16,870 bases of DNA, taken from contig PMZS01000085.1 of assembly GCA_003170115.1 (NCBI GenBank), positions 1 to 16,870 on the forward strand. The letters run 5' to 3'. Shown here one piece after another: positions 8,035 through 13,207 of the stretch (its first letter is position 1; every line of letters starts with the position of its first letter). The notes under the pieces were generated by a model. It did no database searches. It was not told the origin of the DNA and was given only the letters and a program-made list of their open reading frames with translations. Position numbers and translations under genes: made by a program. The DNA is from Spirochaetaceae bacterium (GTDB lineage Bacteria > Spirochaetota > Spirochaetia > SZUA-6 > Fen-1364).

Positions 8035-8394
8035 CCGCACAGCGCCCCGCGCTTCAGTACTCGATGTCAATCGAGGGAACCCTCCAGAGGCTCTATGACC
8101 AGGCGCCTCGGGTTGCTCTCGGCTCAACCGACCGCATCGTGATCCTGAGCGACCTTCACCTCGGCGATGGCGGGCCACGGGGGATGCTCCCTTGTGCTCA
8201 ACGGCGACATCGAGGAGCTTCGCCGGCGCAGGACGCTGTACCAGATCCTCGGTAATCACGGCCAGGGACTGCGCGCGGTCATCGACACGGCGATCGCCGC
8301 CTATCGACGGGAGCTTGCGCGGGTGTGGGAAAAGGAAAAAAAGCGCCCTCGGCAGGCCGAGGGCGCGAGCGAAGGGGGAGGGGATCTAGAATGA
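8031..8394 (+). pseudogene. Remnant of a calcineurin-like metallophosphoesterase
   Basis: Two frames together carry the ordered landmarks of a metallophosphoesterase. The first frame (from ATG 8031) has VILSDLHLGDGG, with the metal ligands D and H at about 8151-8159. The frame then shifts by one, and the frame open from about 8167 has LVLNGDIEEL (about 8191-8220) and LYQILGNHG (about 8236-8262). In intact family members these blocks are separated by some 30 or more residues each; here they almost touch. This implies internal deletions as well as the frameshift, and the last block reads GNHG instead of GNHD. The tail runs into the terminator of the convergent porin gene. The ATGA overlap with the preceding short ORF suggests it was once the last gene of the polyphosphate operon. 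No function is expected now. Confidence 0.75.
8343..8366 (-). terminator. Rho-independent terminator of the porin-like gene
   Basis: A perfect 10-bp stem (GCGCCCTCGG / CCGAGGGCGC) with a 4-nt loop lies 20 nt past the porin stop. Read on the minus strand it is followed at once by seven T residues (plus-strand A tract 8336-8342) and further T-rich sequence. This is a textbook intrinsic terminator for the minus strand. On the plus strand the hairpin has no U tract, so it acts mainly on the porin transcript. Confidence 0.9.
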
Positions 8395-9438
8395 AAGCGT
8401 GTACGAGATCTTCAGCGAAGGATCGAAGGTAGGATCCTTTCCAGCGTCGTTGCTGACCTTGTCATCATAGTTGGAGTACTTCAAAGCCAGTTCTGCATAG
8501 AACGGTCCGAAGGAGCAGCTGACGCCCGGGGTGATGCTCGAGCCAAGGGCAACTGCCGAACCGGTCGGCTTGTTCGACTTTCCATAAAACACCGCGTCGT
8601 CCGAGAGAGAAGAATTCGGATATGAGTTGTAAGTGTACAGGGACGCCGCCAGGTACGCTTTGAGTCCATTCACGCCGAGGCTGGCGAAGTTGAAGGTAAG
8701 CTTGGGGTCGGTGAAGAACCTCAGGTTGTATGCTGTGTCGCTGGTCGAAGGATCCTTTCCCTGGTCGCTGAAGTAGATGCTCTCCTTCAGGTCGAGCTGG
8801 AAAGGCCCATAAATGAAGGTCACCTGGGGCTTCACATCGTTGAGCCACACGGAGGGAGAGAGGGTGATTTCGGTGCTTGCCGAGAACACGAAGGCGGTCG
8901 TCTTGTCCAGGCTCAGCTTGTACGCCACGTTTTCGTAGTTTGTGAAAAGTAACGTGTCACCTTTCGTCGTCCCTGCGCCGTAGTAGGTTCCGAGATTGAT
9001 TCCCTTGTAGAGCTTGTCCACGATGTACTTGAGTTCGTTGGCACTGGGATCATTCGTGGTATCGTACCCGAGGAGGTACATCGGAAAGCTCACGCGTGCG
9101 GAGAGCGCGCCCCAGGAAAGATCGGCGTACGGCTCGAACCGGCCCATGTTGACAAACGAGGACGAGCCCGTTCCCATCGCGTCTTCCGCCATGAGGCCCA
9201 GCTTCAGCTTGGTCATGTCATCCAGGGGCATGGTGTACCCCGCATTGAAATACAGGTCCGGGGTGAGCATGGCGCTGCTCGTGATGGGCTGCGGATTGGT
9301 TGCCTTCTGGTCGGACCCGCCTGCGTTGAAGTCGTAGCCGACGGCTCCGACCTCCAGGGAGATGCCCGCCGCTCCGGCCAGGGATGCAACAGCGCAGGAC
9401 AGGAGTCCTGCAAGTGCAAAGATACGAATCGTTTTCAT
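8386..9438 (-). CDS. Porin-like outer-membrane beta-barrel protein
   Basis: This 350-aa protein has a clear signal peptide (MKTIRIFALAG, hydrophobic to about residue 22, cleavage near SLAGAA). It is followed by alternating polar and aromatic strands throughout (for example ISLEVGAVGYDFNAG, VTFIYGPFQLDLKESIYF, AELALKYSNY) and ends in YTLSF with a terminal phenylalanine, as expected for insertion by the BAM machinery. I do not recognise a specific family. A trimeric general or anion-selective porin is plausible. The ATG at 9438 has a strong AAAGGAG 9 nt upstream on the minus strand, and an intrinsic terminator follows the stop, so the gene is monocistronic. It is divergent from a glycerophosphodiesterase gene, with a PHO-box-like repeat between them. 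A phosphate-starvation porin is therefore a reasonable hypothesis, not a demonstrated one. Confidence 0.75.
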   Translation of the reverse strand: MKTIRIFALAGLLSCAVASLAGAAGISLEVGAVGYDFNAGGSDQKATNPQPITSSAMLTPDLYFNAGYTMPLDDMTKLKLGLMAEDAMGTGSSSFVNMGRFEPYADLSWGALSARVSFPMYLLGYDTTNDPSANELKYIVDKLYKGINLGTYYGAGTTKGDTLLFTNYENVAYKLSLDKTTAFVFSASTEITLSPSVWLNDVKPQVTFIYGPFQLDLKESIYFSDQGKDPSTSDTAYNLRFFTDPKLTFNFASLGVNGLKAYLAASLYTYNSYPNSSLSDDAVFYGKSNKPTGSAVALGSSITPGVSCSFGPFYAELALKYSNYDDKVSNDAGKDPTFDPSLKISYTLSF

Positions 9439-9460
9439 AACGTGATACTCCTTTCACCTG

Positions 9461-9527
9461 ATTTGGTGTCGCCGTCACATTCAGGCCCGTGTGTTAATCG
9501 AGTGTTAACACTCCATGAATTTGGTGT
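9461..9527. promoter_or_regulatory. Divergent control region with tandem TTAACA elements and a 14-bp palindrome
   Basis: Between the divergent porin-like gene and the glycerophosphodiesterase gene, the minus strand reads TTAACA at 9508-9503 and again at 9497-9492, exactly 11 bp apart with 5 nt between. One copy is inside a perfect 14-bp palindrome, GAGTGTTAACACTC, at 9500-9513. A 9-bp direct repeat ATTTGGTGT occurs at 9461-9469 and 9519-9527, flanking the pair. Two hexamers on one helix face is the layout of PhoB/PhoP-type binding sites; TTAACA repeats with about 11-bp period are the Bacillus PhoP consensus. Whether this organism uses such a box is unknown, so the PHO-box reading is inference. 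Confidence 0.45.
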
Positions 9528-9540
9528 GAAATGAATCCCA

Positions 9541-9570
9541 TTGACAGGCGACCCGCTCTTTCCGTATGTA
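9541..9570 (+). promoter_or_regulatory. Possible promoter of the glycerophosphodiesterase gene
   Basis: A perfect TTGACA at 9541-9546 is followed after 18 bp by TATGTA at 9565-9570, a poor -10 match (3 of 6). If used, transcription would begin close to ATG 9577, giving a leaderless or nearly leaderless message. The TTG of this box is also an in-frame alternative start codon for the same gene, so the two readings exclude each other. Confidence 0.3.
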
Positions 9571-9576
9571 AGGAGC

Positions 9577-10341
9577 ATGAGCAGATCTCAGCCCCTTCCC
9601 CTTGTCCTCGGGCATCGCGGGTACCGGGCGCGTTTCCCCGAAAACACTCTTCTCGCCTTCCGCGAAGCGCTCAGGGCCGGCGCGGACGGGATTGAATGCG
9701 ATCTGCAGAAAAGTTCTGACGGCCGCTATGTCATCATTCACGACCCAGAATCGGAGAGGGTGGCCGGCGTGTCGCTCGTGGTGGAGCGGACCAGCCTGGA
9801 CGACCTGAAAAGGCTGGATTGCGGCAGCGGCGAGCGTATTCCCCTGCTGGAGGAGCTCATGCAGTCACTGCCGGCAGAAACATACCTGGACCTGGAGTTG
9901 AAGGAAGAGACCCTTCGACCCTTCGACACCGATGGGATCATCCACATCCTCGACGCTCACAGGACGCGCGAGCACCTCATGATCTCTTCATTTGACCCGA
10001 ACCTCCTTCTGCCCTTCCGACAGCGGGGATTCACGGTGGGCTTCCTGGTGGGGGAAAAGGTTGCCCGGAAGGGGCTTTCCCGGCTTGCGAAGATCCTGCT
10101 GCGGCTAAGGCCGCAGTTCCTCAACCTTTCCGCGGACATCGTGTCAATGCTTGGTCCGCGAAGGGCAGGATTCCTGTTTCATGCACTGCGGCTCCTGGGA
10201 TTTTCCCTTCTTTTCTGGACCGTGAATGTCGGCACCCAGGCCGCTTCCCTCGCCCCGTATGCGAGGATCATCGTGACCGATGAGGTCGAGCGGATCATAG
10301 AAGCCCTTCGATCAGCGACCGGAAAAACAACGGATTTTTAA
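9577..10341 (+). CDS. Glycerophosphodiester phosphodiesterase
   Basis: From ATG 9577 the protein is 254 aa, the usual size of a cytoplasmic GDPD/UgpQ enzyme, and has no signal peptide. The catalytic signature is complete: LGHRG with H13 and R14, FPENTLLAF, IECDLQ with E40 and D42, and VIIHDP with H55. LDLELKEE further on supplies the next conserved acidic residues. The enzyme hydrolyses glycerophosphodiesters from phospholipid turnover to glycerol-3-phosphate and an alcohol, a way of recovering phosphate; in many bacteria it belongs to the Pho regulon. Start choice is uncertain: AGGAG ends only 1 nt before ATG 9577, too close for a standard site, while the only upstream alternative is TTG 9541, which lacks a ribosome binding site and coincides with a promoter-like TTGACA. 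Confidence 0.92.
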   Translation: MSRSQPLPLVLGHRGYRARFPENTLLAFREALRAGADGIECDLQKSSDGRYVIIHDPESERVAGVSLVVERTSLDDLKRLDCGSGERIPLLEELMQSLPAETYLDLELKEETLRPFDTDGIIHILDAHRTREHLMISSFDPNLLLPFRQRGFTVGFLVGEKVARKGLSRLAKILLRLRPQFLNLSADIVSMLGPRRAGFLFHALRLLGFSLLFWTVNVGTQAASLAPYARIIVTDEVERIIEALRSATGKTTDF

Positions 10342-10371
10342 CTCTCCGCTCATCAAAAACTAATCCTCGGG

Positions 10372-10823
10372 ATGTCCTTTCCTCGGGAGATGATGGAGCA
10401 CTCGGAAATCGTCGCGGGGGCCCTCCCCGAGATGGGCACCGAACACCGGGATTTCGCCGGGGCGGTCGTGGTTGTTGATGTGAAAGAATACGGCTGGTTT
10501 CCACCTTCATTGACGCTTTCGAGGCTCTCGTCGGCTGCTGGGACCCGTTCCCCGTCCGCACGGACGGACTGTTGCGCACGTCCTACCGGGGTGCGGGTTG
10601 GAGAAGTACCGGGTCGGATACCGCATTGTGAAGGATCAGGCCCTCACGACGCTCAACGCGCGCCTTCGATGACCTGGATCTTGAGGGATCCGTCCAAGTG
10701 GAGCATTGGCTGAACGACAACCCGAGCATCCTCCCGAAAGGATTCGGCTGGAGCTGCGACAATACAGCACTGTTCCGTCGTGAAGGAGAGATCTGGTGCG
10801 TGTACAAGGTATGCAGGAAGTGA
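10372..10823 (+). pseudogene. Frameshifted pseudogene, family not recognised
   Basis: The 500 bases after the glycerophosphodiesterase hold no intact gene but look like one broken coding sequence read in successive frames. Frame 1 from about 10372 gives HRDFAGAVVVVDVKEYG. Frame 3 from about 10491 gives STFIDAFEALVGCWDPF and VRTDGLLRTSYRG. Frame 2 from 10598 gives EKYRVGYRIVKDQALTTLNA and stops at 10672. Frame 3 again, from about 10662, gives FDDLDLEGSVQVEHWLND and ends at TGA 10821 with FRREGEIWCVYKVCRK. Each piece has protein-like composition and each ends where the next begins, which points to at least three indels. The family is unknown to me. Assembly or read errors in one intact gene are an alternative explanation. 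Confidence 0.5.
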
Positions 10824-10853
10824 GAAGGAACCCTGCGGTTGGAGGAGGCTCCC

Positions 10854-11081
10854 TCAGACTTCGGAGACATCCGTCGGGGATTCTTCGCCAGGGGTCAGCT
10901 TCCATTTTTCCACGTGATCCACGTATCGCTTGATGGCATCGTCATTGAGGTATTTAAGCTCGAGCGCGATTTCTCCGAAAATTCTCGAGTCTCCCTCCGC
11001 CTGGAGACGCAGAACATGATCGACCTGCTCCAAGGTCATAGCGTCGATCTTGACCAGAAAGTCCCCGATTCGGTTTGGCAT
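10854..11081 (-). CDS. Small GspE/MshE-N-like protein
   Basis: From ATG 11081 (preceded by GAGGGG, 5-6 nt spacing) this is 75 aa; the GTG codon just before it is a possible alternative start. The sequence RIGDFLVKIDAMTLEQVDHV followed by F-G-E-I-A-L-E-L-K-Y-L-N-D-D-A-I has the two-part pattern of the N-terminal domain of type II secretion and MSHA ATPases (I-G-x-x-L-V then L-G-E-I-x-x-x-x-G-Y-I). That domain can bind cyclic di-GMP or partner proteins. Here it stands alone without an ATPase domain, followed by a short acidic tail. I associate similar stand-alone proteins with spirochaetes from memory only. Its neighbours are a pseudogene and a truncated transporter, so context gives no role. 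Confidence 0.6.
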   Translation of the reverse strand: MPNRIGDFLVKIDAMTLEQVDHVLRLQAEGDSRIFGEIALELKYLNDDAIKRYVDHVEKWKLTPGEESPTDVSEV

Positions 11082-11140
11082 CACGCCCCCTCAATGCACG
11101 TCTGAACTCAAGTAGATCCTATCACAATTGGATCGATCGC

Positions 11141-11175
11141 ACAGGCCCTGATTTGCCGGACGCGGCCTGTCTTTT
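11141..11175 (+). terminator. Weak hairpin with short T run
   Basis: ACAGGCC at 11141-11147 pairs with GGCCTGT at 11164-11170 across a 16-nt loop, and CTTTT follows. It could be a weak intrinsic terminator on the plus strand, but no gene clearly ends just upstream on that strand, and the loop is large. Confidence 0.2.
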
Positions 11176-11258
11176 GACGTGTTGTGTCTGCTTCGGGCGT
11201 GCCGCGCCGATCTCCAACAGGATCGCAGCGATGAGAATGAGCTTTCTGTGAGGAGAGG

Positions 11259-11717
11259 ATGAGTTTTTCGTGCGACAGGCAGGGCGCGCCCATGGTAGTG
11301 TGCAGCGCCATGTTGCCACTGCCGGGTGCACCTTCAAGGGCGGGCGCGATCCTCGAAGTCCTGGGTGCATCGTTCAAGCTCGGGTTGACATCCTTCGGGG
11401 GACCCATTGCCCACATCGGGTATCTACGTGAGGAGTACGTCATCCGTCGCAAATGGCTCAGCGAGGACGCGTTTGCAGATCTCGTCTCGCTCTGCCAGTT
11501 TCTCCCGGGCCCCGCAAGCAGCCAGGTGAACATGTCAATTGGCCTGTCGCGGGCAGGAATCCCGGGAAGTCTCGCGGCCTGGCTCGGATTCACGCTGCCG
11601 TCAGCAGCCGTGATGACTGGTTTTGCATTTCTCCTCGGCGCGAACGGCGCGTTGGACTCCGGGTGGCTTCACGGGATCATGCGTGCCGCCTGGACTGCTG
11701 CTGCCGGGCGGTGGCTG
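11259..11717 (+). pseudogene. chrA: Chromate transporter ChrA, N-terminal fragment
   Basis: The first 145 or so codons match the N-terminal CHR domain of ChrA: SFKLGLTSFGGPIAHIGYLR at residues 39-58, CQFLPGPASSQV at 79-90, and AAWLGFTLPSA at 106-116. ChrA exports chromate; complete long-chain forms have about 400 aa in two homologous halves, and even single-domain forms have about 190. Similarity fades near residue 145. The frame then continues to 12164 only as an antisense reading of the convergent ACT gene, whose stop lies at 11718. The gene therefore lost its 3' part where the ACT gene now sits, and is probably inactive. GAGGAG shortly before ATG 11259 gives a plausible start; ATG 11310 is an alternative closer to the usual family N-terminus. 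Confidence 0.8.
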
Positions 11718-12116
11718 TCACTTTCTCAGCGCCGCGATTGCCTTCTTGTCGTCCGAGGTCACGAAGAGGCAGCTTGCCGTCTTGCCGGTGAACGCCGTTG
11801 CCCAGGAGGATTGGATGTTCACGCCTGCAACCGCCAGCTTCTTTGCCACCTTCTGGAGCCGTCCAGCCTTATTGGGCATTTCTATGCAGAGCGCGTCAGA
11901 CTCTTTCATCTCCACACCGAGGGGAGCAAGTGCCTTTTTTGCTTTTGCGGGGTTCTTCATTGCCAGCAGGAACTCCGCGTTCGATCCCGCGTCCGCTGCC
12001 CGAAGCGCGGTGATGCTCACGTCCGCTTTCCCCAGAAGCTCGGTCACCGCGGCGAGCTGCCCAACCTTGTTCGGAAGCGTGAAGCTGAGAAGTTTCACAG
12101 TCTTGACCTTTGCCAT
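11718..12116 (-). CDS. Double ACT-domain protein
   Basis: 132 aa, made of two tandem ACT domains: residues about 5-68 (KLLSFTLPNKVGQLAAVTEL) and about 76-132 (CIEMPNKAGRLQKVAKKL). Both carry the N-K-x-G-x-L turn of the ligand-binding ACT interface. There is no catalytic domain. Stand-alone ACT proteins are usually amino-acid-sensing regulatory proteins; the ligand cannot be deduced. The ATG at 12116 has a good AAGGAG 9 nt upstream. It is the last gene of a minus-strand cluster, 23 nt after the collagen-like gene, so co-transcription is likely, though the strong ribosome binding site would allow independent expression. Its 3' end meets the truncated chrA head-on with no visible terminator between them. 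Confidence 0.85.
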   Translation of the reverse strand: MAKVKTVKLLSFTLPNKVGQLAAVTELLGKADVSITALRAADAGSNAEFLLAMKNPAKAKKALAPLGVEMKESDALCIEMPNKAGRLQKVAKKLAVAGVNIQSSWATAFTGKTASCLFVTSDDKKAIAALRK

Positions 12117-12139
12117 ATTTCTTTACTCCTTATTCCTGT

Positions 12140-12652
12140 TCAGGGCCCGATGGGCGTCAGCTGAACCATGTATGTTTTTCCGTTCATGACGTAGCGAAGC
12201 GTCCCGTCCATCGCAATCAGCAGGTAGCACACGGATTCACGGTTTCCGCTTTCTTCGTAGCGAAGGCCGATCCCCGGCTCGCCACGGACGCCTGCCGGCC
12301 CCGGTTCACTCCGCGGGCCCGCCTCTCCGCGAGCCCCCTGCGGGCCCTGGGGTCCCACGGGTCCCTGCGGTCCGGTGGACCCTGTCTCTCCCTTCGGGCC
12401 GCGCTCTCCCGCGGCTCCCGCAGGTCCACGATCGCCTTTGTCCCCTTTCTGCCCGGAAGGGATCCCCAGCACGAGCGTGCCGGTCGCGGCATCCAGCCTC
12501 GCCGCGGGAACCGCTCCAGGTGAGAGAGATTCGACGGTGACCCCCGCCAGAACGGCCTTTTTCGACTTCTTTTCCTTGACGGACTTTCCGGGGTCCTTCT
12601 TCTTCCCTTGGGGCTTTGATCCTGCCCCCGCTTTCTTCTTGTCCTTTGGCAT
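12140..12652 (-). CDS. Collagen-like G-X-Y repeat protein without signal peptide
   Basis: 170 aa in three parts. Residues 1-33 are very lysine-rich and disordered-looking (MPKDKKKAG, then KKKDPGKSVKEKKSKK). Residues 34-66 look like a short folded or spacer segment. Residues 67-129 form about 21 G-X-Y triplets (GDKGDRGPAG, GPQGPVGPQGPQG), with one glycine replaced by Ser115. Residues 130-170 are a non-repetitive tail (YLLIAMDGTLRYVMNG, ending QLTPIGP) that may trimerise the helix. Bacterial collagen-like proteins are usually exported or on spore or phage surfaces, yet no signal peptide or anchor is visible here. The ATG at 12652 has GGGAGG 4 nt upstream. It lies 12 nt after the second ribbon-helix-helix gene and 23 nt before the ACT gene. 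Function unknown. Confidence 0.8.
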   Translation of the reverse strand: MPKDKKKAGAGSKPQGKKKDPGKSVKEKKSKKAVLAGVTVESLSPGAVPAARLDAATGTLVLGIPSGQKGDKGDRGPAGAAGERGPKGETGSTGPQGPVGPQGPQGARGEAGPRSEPGPAGVRGEPGIGLRYEESGNRESVCYLLIAMDGTLRYVMNGKTYMVQLTPIGP

Positions 12653-12664
12653 ACGTCCTCCCTG

Positions 12665-12895
12665 CTACTTCCTCTTGCCGGCTCTGGTCGCGCCCTGGGA
12701 CCCGGGTCGATGCGCGCTCAATAACTTGTCCAACGCCTCGTTGACCACGTCCGTATACTTGATCTTCGGGGTCTTTCGATTCAGCGTGTGATTGTAGGAT
12801 TCGATATAGCGGTCCATTGCCGCCTGATTGCCAGGCGCGATCTCGACGTTGATCTTCCGGGAGCTCGTCTTCCCCTTCTCACGCTTCCTGCCCAT
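12665..12895 (-). CDS. Ribbon-helix-helix-like small protein, second paralogue
   Basis: This 76-aa basic protein has the core RKINVEIAPGNQAAMDRYIE at about 13-32, then Y-N-x-x-L-x-R-K-T-P-K-I-K-Y-T-D-V-V-N-E-A-L-D-K-L-L, ending in a basic tail. A short strand followed by two helices is the ribbon-helix-helix (Arc/MetJ/CopG) pattern, in which the strand of a dimer reads DNA. The same core recurs in the preceding gene, so the two are tandem paralogues. The start is ATG 12895, 12 nt after the upstream stop, with a weak G-rich site, so translation is probably coupled. RHH proteins are often antitoxins or plasmid/phage regulators; no toxin gene is recognisable next to it. Confidence 0.7.
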   Translation of the reverse strand: MGRKREKGKTSSRKINVEIAPGNQAAMDRYIESYNHTLNRKTPKIKYTDVVNEALDKLLSAHRPGSQGATRAGKRK

Positions 12896-12907
12896 CCGTC
12901 CGCCGCC

Positions 12908-13072
12908 TCACGCCTTCTTTGTCTTCAAATACCGGTTGAGTGCCAGGTTGATGACATCCGCGGGCTTGTACCGGGGCGTCACCCTGCGGAGATCGGCATT
13001 GTACTCCTCGATGTAGCCCTTCATCCGGTGCCAGTTCGCCGGGGTGATTTCCACGTGAAGCTTTTTTGCCAC
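12908..13072 (-). CDS. Ribbon-helix-helix-like small protein, first paralogue
   Basis: 54 aa from GTG 13072, which has AAGGAG exactly 6 nt upstream. A longer frame from TTG 13093 was rejected because that codon overlaps the -10 box. The sequence starts AKKLHVEITPANWHRMKGYI and continues E-E-Y-N-A-D-L-R-R-V-T-P-R-Y-K-P-A-D-V-I-N-L-A-L-N-R-Y-L: one strand plus two helices, the ribbon-helix-helix layout. It shares with its downstream paralogue the pattern K-[IL]-x-V-E-I-x-P, Y-I-E-x-Y-N, R-x-T-P, D-V-[IV]-N-x-A-L. It is the promoter-proximal gene of the four-gene minus-strand operon, and repeats in its promoter would suit autoregulation. It could also be an antitoxin-like or mobile-element regulator. 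Confidence 0.72.
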   Translation of the reverse strand: MAKKLHVEITPANWHRMKGYIEEYNADLRRVTPRYKPADVINLALNRYLKTKKA

Positions 13073-13092
13073 ACCGCGCTCCTTCGAAAACA

Positions 13093-13121
13093 AGTATACC
13101 AGGATCGCACTTCATTGGCAA
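13093..13121 (-). promoter_or_regulatory. Sigma70-type promoter of the RHH/collagen-like/ACT operon
   Basis: On the minus strand TTGCCA (-35, plus coordinates 13116-13121) and TATACT (-10, 13093-13098) are separated by 17 bp; each matches the consensus in 5 of 6 positions, and TG one base before the -10 adds an extended -10. Transcription should start near 13086, placing the AAGGAG and GTG 13072 in a very short leader. Confidence 0.75.
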
Positions 13122-13163
13122 GCTAAAAATGCACCAATAGAGTGCATTATCTGCACGCTAAAA
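13118..13163. promoter_or_regulatory. Operator-like repeats upstream of the RHH operon
   Basis: GCA[A/C]GCTAAAA occurs at 13118-13128 and 13153-13163, a 35-bp period. The first copy overlaps the -35 box of the RHH operon promoter. Between them is a perfect 7-bp inverted repeat, AATGCAC (13128-13134) and GTGCATT (13142-13148), spaced by 7 nt. The position fits an operator for the ribbon-helix-helix proteins encoded just downstream; binding itself is inference. Confidence 0.45.
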
Positions 13164-13207
13164 GGACACTCTCGGCCCTGCAATATCAGAATGGCGGAAT
13201 CGTCTTC

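Noticed and set aside
11709..12164. Continuation of the chrA frame as a 301-aa protein
   Set aside because: Beyond about residue 145 the translation is only the antisense of the ACT-domain gene and loses all membrane character.
12110..12523. Plus-strand frame opposite the collagen-like gene
   Set aside because: Glycine-rich repeats on one strand leave the opposite strand open by composition; no independent evidence of coding.
12140..13072. Toxin-antitoxin operon reading of the RHH genes
   Set aside because: RHH proteins are often antitoxins, but no RelE, VapC, MazF or other toxin-like protein is encoded beside them.
13073..13093. Seven-codon N-terminal extension of the first RHH gene from TTG 13093
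   Set aside because: The TTG overlaps the predicted -10 box, while GTG 13072 has a well-spaced AAGGAG.
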